A stretch of 64,000 nt of DNA from Salinilacihabitans rarus (GTDB lineage Archaea; Halobacteriota; Halobacteria; Halobacteriales; Natrialbaceae). This document shows positions 60,306-64,000 of this stretch, piece by piece; the first letter of the stretch is position 1; the number at the start of each line of letters is the position of its first letter. The notes beneath the pieces are model-generated. The model did no database searches, was not told the origin of the DNA, and saw only the letters and a list, made by a program, of their open reading frames with translations. The stretch covers positions 496,001 to 560,000 of the forward strand of contig NZ_CP100762.1 of the NCBI RefSeq assembly GCF_024296665.1. Reading direction: 5' to 3'. A program made the position numbers and the translations under genes.

Positions 60306-61013
60306 ATGAAGGTTCTCGAAGCGATTCTTCGGACGCGCGGGGAAGTCACGTTCACCTCGCGAGAGGTCGGACGACTGGCCGATACGGAGCCGTACATCCT
60401 CAACACGGCTCTCTACTACGCGCTGGGTCTCGCGAGTGGTCGCTACGTGGATACCTCATACGAACCGACTTATATCGAGGACACTGCGGATATCACCGAC
60501 ATCTACGTCTCGCCTGCTGCGCCAACCGACGAAGCCGCACCGAACTACGTGACGACCACCTACAATGCGACGCGCGACGAATACGCGGAGGTGAACTACT
60601 CGGCTCAAGATGACCCGAACGCCAAACAGAACCTGCCTTCATATGGGCGACGACGGTCACTCGCTCACGGGACGCCGCTCCGGTTTTTCATCATCCCGCG
60701 CGGACGATCGGTAGCCGACCTCGAACGACGGTTGCCGAGCTACGTCAGGCTGGGCAAAAAACGAGGGAAAGCCAGACTCGATGTCAAACGACGCCCTTCA
60801 ACCCGACAAACCGGAAAGTTTAGACTGAATCATCCGATCGGCGCGTACGATCATCCCGATCCTCCAGAGGGTAATGTCATTACGAAGGCGATGAAGCCCA
60901 CGCCACTCGTGATGCAGGGCGATTACACCGGCGAGTACATCAGCATCGACCGGGGCGAGAACGACCCTATTCACTTTCCTGCCGGACTCATCTTCCTCGC
61001 GACCAAACGATGA
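60306..61013 (+). CDS. csc1: Csc1 (Cas5d), type I-D foot subunit
   Basis: The 235-residue protein fits Csc1/Cas5: it begins VLEAILRTRGEVTFTSREVG with TEPYILNTALYYALGLASGRYV (about 24-45), and the central GRRRSLAHGTPLRFFIIPRG and glycine-rich C-terminus fit a RAMP that caps the crRNA 5' handle. It starts 4 bp after csc2 and its stop overlaps the cas3' start. The ATG at 60306 is preferred because the in-frame upstream region lies inside csc2. Confidence 0.85.
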   Translation: MKVLEAILRTRGEVTFTSREVGRLADTEPYILNTALYYALGLASGRYVDTSYEPTYIEDTADITDIYVSPAAPTDEAAPNYVTTTYNATRDEYAEVNYSAQDDPNAKQNLPSYGRRRSLAHGTPLRFFIIPRGRSVADLERRLPSYVRLGKKRGKARLDVKRRPSTRQTGKFRLNHPIGAYDHPDPPEGNVITKAMKPTPLVMQGDYTGEYISIDRGENDPIHFPAGLIFLATKR

Positions 61014-63109
61014 CAACGCTCAATCTCGCCGGCGTTGCACTCCGAACGTACGATCATCCCTATCCGTTCGACGTCGCTCCCTTCGCCCACCAGCGGGAAA
61101 TGTTGTGGTTATTTCAAGAACGCGATCGATTTGTCGCGGTAAACGATAGTCCAACTGGTGGTGGAAAAACATCGTCGTGGCTGGCCCCAGTCCTCGACGA
61201 ACAACTCGACACAATCGCGATCTACCCCACCAACGCGCTCATTGCAGATCAGCAAGATGCCATCCAACGTGCAGTCGACGATGCAGTAAATCACGACGTT
61301 GCCGTGTTGAGAGTGACCGCGGACAGGCTAGCTGAAAGGAGTGACCAGTTCGCTCCTAATTCGCATGGAGGAGTCCTTGACGACTGGCTTCAACAGGAGG
61401 GACGCTACAACGATCAGCGTATCCTGTTGACGAACCCAGACCTTCTCGTGATGATGCGTCGCAACCTCTATCGAAGAGGATCACGTGAATACAAGGACTT
61501 CGAAGCCGCGATCGTCGATGAATTTCATCGAGCCGGTCGCAAGGAGCAGAACACTCTTCGCTTTCTGCTTGACGAGATGCAAGCGGAAGACGAGGAGATC
61601 GTCGCGCTCCGGAAGGTGGCGTTTCTTAGTGCGACACCTGACGAACGCCAAGAACGACTTTTCGAACACGCGATGGAGGCACCGTACGTGCGGATCACCA
61701 AAGAAAATTGTTGTGAACTGGCATCGTTCACCGATCCACCCGGCGACGATTGGTACGGAGTAATGCCACCTATCGAACTCAATGTCCGAACGGCGCCAAC
61801 CTTCGGCACGGGTGAGACACTCAAAAGCGATGAGGAGGAGACGCTGTCGTTCTGTCGCAGGGGCAGAACGGTCATCATGCTCGACGGTATTCACGAGGTC
61901 GAAGCCGTCCACAGGTGGCTCCAGAACACGCTTGACGGCCGCGTTGAACGGATTGACGGCTTCGACAGGGGCGACAAGCGCGAAAAACTCAATCAGTTCG
62001 ACGTTTTGGTCAGCAATTCGGCCGTTGAGGTCGGTATTGACTTCGATGTTGACCGAATTCTCTTCGCCGGTCATGACAAGGATAGCTTTCTCCAGCGACT
62101 CGGACGGTTGCGCTCGGAGACCTGTTTACGGAAAGCCCGGTGTTACGTGCCAGCAGGGATTGCCGATATGTTGTCGAACCACGACAGCGAGACACTTACC
62201 CGACAGGAACTTGATGAGTTGCTGGACGACGCATACCCCGAACCACGTCGTCCCGAGACATTCGACGCACGATACTCAGCGGCAGAGGCGTTCGAACACC
62301 TCAATGATCGGCTACGAAACGCTCCGCCAGACGAAGTGCAAGAGATCAAGCGATCGACACTTGACCGTATCAAACGGCACTTTGGCATCGGATCGGAAAC
62401 GGAGTTTTCGCTCCGAGATATGGAGGCGTTCACCGGTGCCCTCAACTGGCGAGTACTGACGAAACTACAGTGGTACCGAGGAGATAGCATTCAGTCACTC
62501 GTCTACGACCGGACGAGAGAGTACGTCACCGTCTACGACCTGTTTTACCTCCTTAGGTACGGCAACGTAGAATTCGTCGACCGCGGAACGTTCGAGCGGA
62601 TCATTCCAGATAGACACAGAGACAGTATCGACCGTAGCCATCGATATGTCGACGGGTTCTGTATCTACGACGGGACGATCCAGACCAACGACGAAGGTTA
62701 CGGTCGCAACGTGTATTTTACGGGTGGCACGCTGAACGCGTGGCTGGACCAGACCTCGAATACAGGACGGAAACCACAGACAAAATCTGGGTTGCGAATC
62801 GACGTCGATCCGAATGGGACTGGATCGCGCGTTCCTTCAATCACGAAGGTCAACGAACGACTTCGCAAACGAGGTGAGCGAGTTGACGACGAAGAAGAAG
62901 GATTACTGTGTTATGCTGTTAGTGGCTCTCCTAGTCGCGTGAAACGACAGTACGGCCTCGACGACTTTTTCTTCCTTTATCCGATTCAGGTACAGAACAA
63001 AGCTGTGCATAGTCTCGCTATCGGAACTGATGCTCTCTACCTTCATTGTCACGTTCTCGAACAAAAGAACCGGCTGACGGATGATACCGGATCTATTAAC
63101 TCCATATGA
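61010..63109 (+). CDS. cas3': Cas3' helicase (type I-D)
   Basis: The 699-residue superfamily-2 helicase has Walker A DSPTGGGKTSSWLAP near residue 45, a DEFH box (IVDEFHRAGR) near 169, motif III FLSATPDERQ near 206, and motif VI-like LQRLGRLRSETCL near 364. No HD domain is present, which is normal in type I-D where the HD is on Cas10d. It unwinds target DNA for degradation. It overlaps csc1 by ATGA and cas4 by ATGA. Confidence 0.9.
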   Translation: MTTLNLAGVALRTYDHPYPFDVAPFAHQREMLWLFQERDRFVAVNDSPTGGGKTSSWLAPVLDEQLDTIAIYPTNALIADQQDAIQRAVDDAVNHDVAVLRVTADRLAERSDQFAPNSHGGVLDDWLQQEGRYNDQRILLTNPDLLVMMRRNLYRRGSREYKDFEAAIVDEFHRAGRKEQNTLRFLLDEMQAEDEEIVALRKVAFLSATPDERQERLFEHAMEAPYVRITKENCCELASFTDPPGDDWYGVMPPIELNVRTAPTFGTGETLKSDEEETLSFCRRGRTVIMLDGIHEVEAVHRWLQNTLDGRVERIDGFDRGDKREKLNQFDVLVSNSAVEVGIDFDVDRILFAGHDKDSFLQRLGRLRSETCLRKARCYVPAGIADMLSNHDSETLTRQELDELLDDAYPEPRRPETFDARYSAAEAFEHLNDRLRNAPPDEVQEIKRSTLDRIKRHFGIGSETEFSLRDMEAFTGALNWRVLTKLQWYRGDSIQSLVYDRTREYVTVYDLFYLLRYGNVEFVDRGTFERIIPDRHRDSIDRSHRYVDGFCIYDGTIQTNDEGYGRNVYFTGGTLNAWLDQTSNTGRKPQTKSGLRIDVDPNGTGSRVPSITKVNERLRKRGERVDDEEEGLLCYAVSGSPSRVKRQYGLDDFFFLYPIQVQNKAVHSLAIGTDALYLHCHVLEQKNRLTDDTGSINSI

Positions 63110-63714
63110 TAGGATCGGGATTCAGGGATGAACTCGTGCACGTTAGTGCGTTACAGGAGTTCGTTTATTGTTCACGACGATATTACTATCATCGATATCA
63201 CGATCAGATCGGTTCGCCGTTTGAGCTCGTTGACGGGCGATCGAAACACGCTACCCAGTCACGCCGTGGCGGTTGGACCACGGAACGGTACTTCCGATCG
63301 GAAGAGCTCGGATTGCATGGAAAGATTGACCTCGTCGAGAGTGATCATGGTTCGCTTACCCCTGTCGAGCGGAAACGGGCCGAGAGTGGGGATTACTATC
63401 TGAGTGATGAGGTTCAGTTGGCTGGATACTGTATGTTGCTTGAGTCTGCGATCGATGAGCAAGTCAATGTCGGATATATTTATCTCTACTCGACAGACGA
63501 ACGACACGCGATCCGAATTTCGGACAACCATCGACAAACCGTGGAAGAAACCGTCTCCCGCATCAACTCGATGACTGTCAGTTCGATCCCACCATTCACG
63601 GATAATCCGAGTAAATGCGACGGCTGTTCTGCACGCGAATACTGCCTACCGGCTGAAACCGCCCGAATGGAACATGATAAAGTCCGTGGCACAGGCTGGG
63701 AGGACCAGCAATGA
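63106..63714 (+). CDS. cas4: Cas4 nuclease
   Basis: The 202-residue protein has the Cas4 pattern: QEFVYCSRRYYYHRYHDQIG with the first Cys near residue 22, a PD-(D/E)XK core GLHGKIDLVESDHGSL then PVERKR, and the C-terminal SKCDGCSAREYC cluster that completes an iron-sulfur site. Cas4 trims protospacers with the correct PAM for adaptation. It overlaps cas3' and cas1 by ATGA, so all cas genes are coupled. Confidence 0.92.
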   Translation: MIGSGFRDELVHVSALQEFVYCSRRYYYHRYHDQIGSPFELVDGRSKHATQSRRGGWTTERYFRSEELGLHGKIDLVESDHGSLTPVERKRAESGDYYLSDEVQLAGYCMLLESAIDEQVNVGYIYLYSTDERHAIRISDNHRQTVEETVSRINSMTVSSIPPFTDNPSKCDGCSAREYCLPAETARMEHDKVRGTGWEDQQ

Positions 63715-64000
63715 AAGAATCAGAAGCGATCTTCGAGGATTCGGTCATCTTCGTGACCAAACAAGGTACCCAAGTCCGGATCGACGGGGGGCAGGTCGTG
63801 ATCTGGAACGTCGACGCCGAGGAAGATGAAGACCGAAAATTAGCTGGATATCCGATCGAGCAGCTAGATACAATCAACGTCTTCGGCGGGGTCAACTTCT
63901 CGACGCCGTTCGTCGCGAAGGCAAACGAACACGGGATCGTCCTCAACTACTTCACCGAGAACGGGAAGTACCGAGGAAGCTTTGTTCCTGAGAAGAACAC
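63711..64000 (+). CDS. cas1: Cas1 integrase, N-terminal part (runs off window)
   Basis: The visible 96 residues start MKESEAIFEDSVIFVTKQGT and contain DTINVFGGVNFSTPFVAKAN, the typical Cas1 N-terminal beta-sandwich with a Leu/Ile-Phe-Gly-Gly-Val strand. The catalytic Glu and His residues lie beyond the window. The ATG overlaps the cas4 stop. It inserts new spacers with Cas2, whose gene should follow. Confidence 0.88.
   Translation, partial: MKESEAIFEDSVIFVTKQGTQVRIDGGQVVIWNVDAEEDEDRKLAGYPIEQLDTINVFGGVNFSTPFVAKANEHGIVLNYFTENGKYRGSFVPEKN

Overview
The window is haloarchaeal chromosome (class Halobacteria). The sequence is very GC-rich, the proteins are strongly acidic, and the genes use archaeal TATA boxes with leaderless or near-leaderless starts. 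It carries an archaeal L11 / L1-P0-P1 ribosomal cluster, an Orc1/Cdc6 initiator and Tat-type signal peptides. It falls into three blocks: ordinary chromosome (1-25550), an integrated tailed-virus genome (about 25551-52971), and a type I-D CRISPR-Cas locus (53102 to beyond the window end).

Chromosomal block. Metabolic and housekeeping genes come first: an MFS transporter fragment, an MmgE/PrpD enzyme, a Tat lipoprotein beta-propeller, a ComA-like phosphosulfolactate synthase, a cupin, an epimerase and a TPP-dependent acetolactate-synthase-like enzyme. Among them is a 1037-residue protein that joins an actin/Hsp70-like ATPase fold to a very long coiled coil and two C-terminal membrane helices. 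At 11.7-14.8 kb an Orc1/Cdc6 gene is surrounded by at least seven copies of an 18-24 bp G-string repeat that looks like an origin recognition box, so this is a candidate replication origin. L11 lies beside a four-gene minus-strand operon (zinc-type dehydrogenase, PTPS-like enzyme, glycosyltransferase, methyltransferase) that may make a modified pterin or glycoconjugate. The L1-P0-P1 operon has a leader hairpin that resembles an L1 autoregulatory site. The block ends in a TctA-family permease gene cut short at its 3' side.

Provirus block. The left part has a translationally coupled regulatory/replication-like module led by an 849-residue protein, then a lower-GC pair with a Tat signal and a decayed IS5-type transposase. 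The right part is a complete siphovirus-type morphogenesis cassette: terminase small and large subunits, portal (with a KTSC domain), XkdF-like protease/scaffold, HK97-fold major capsid protein, connectors, tail tube, tail chaperone pair, tape measure, and a tail-tip protein with an ALK/LTK-type glycine-rich domain and FN3-like domains. I see no integrase, polymerase or lysis gene, and no 3' half of the interrupted permease.

CRISPR block. Twenty repeats and 19 spacers are read on the minus strand from a short leader that holds a TATA box about 27 bp before the first repeat. A Csa3-type CARF/winged-helix regulator sits between the leader and a plus-strand cas operon: cas6, cas10d, a separate small gene (cas11d-like), csc2/cas7d, csc1/cas5d, cas3', cas4 and cas1 (running off the end). 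Because the right boundary of the integrated element is not visible, the CRISPR-Cas locus may lie inside or next to that element.
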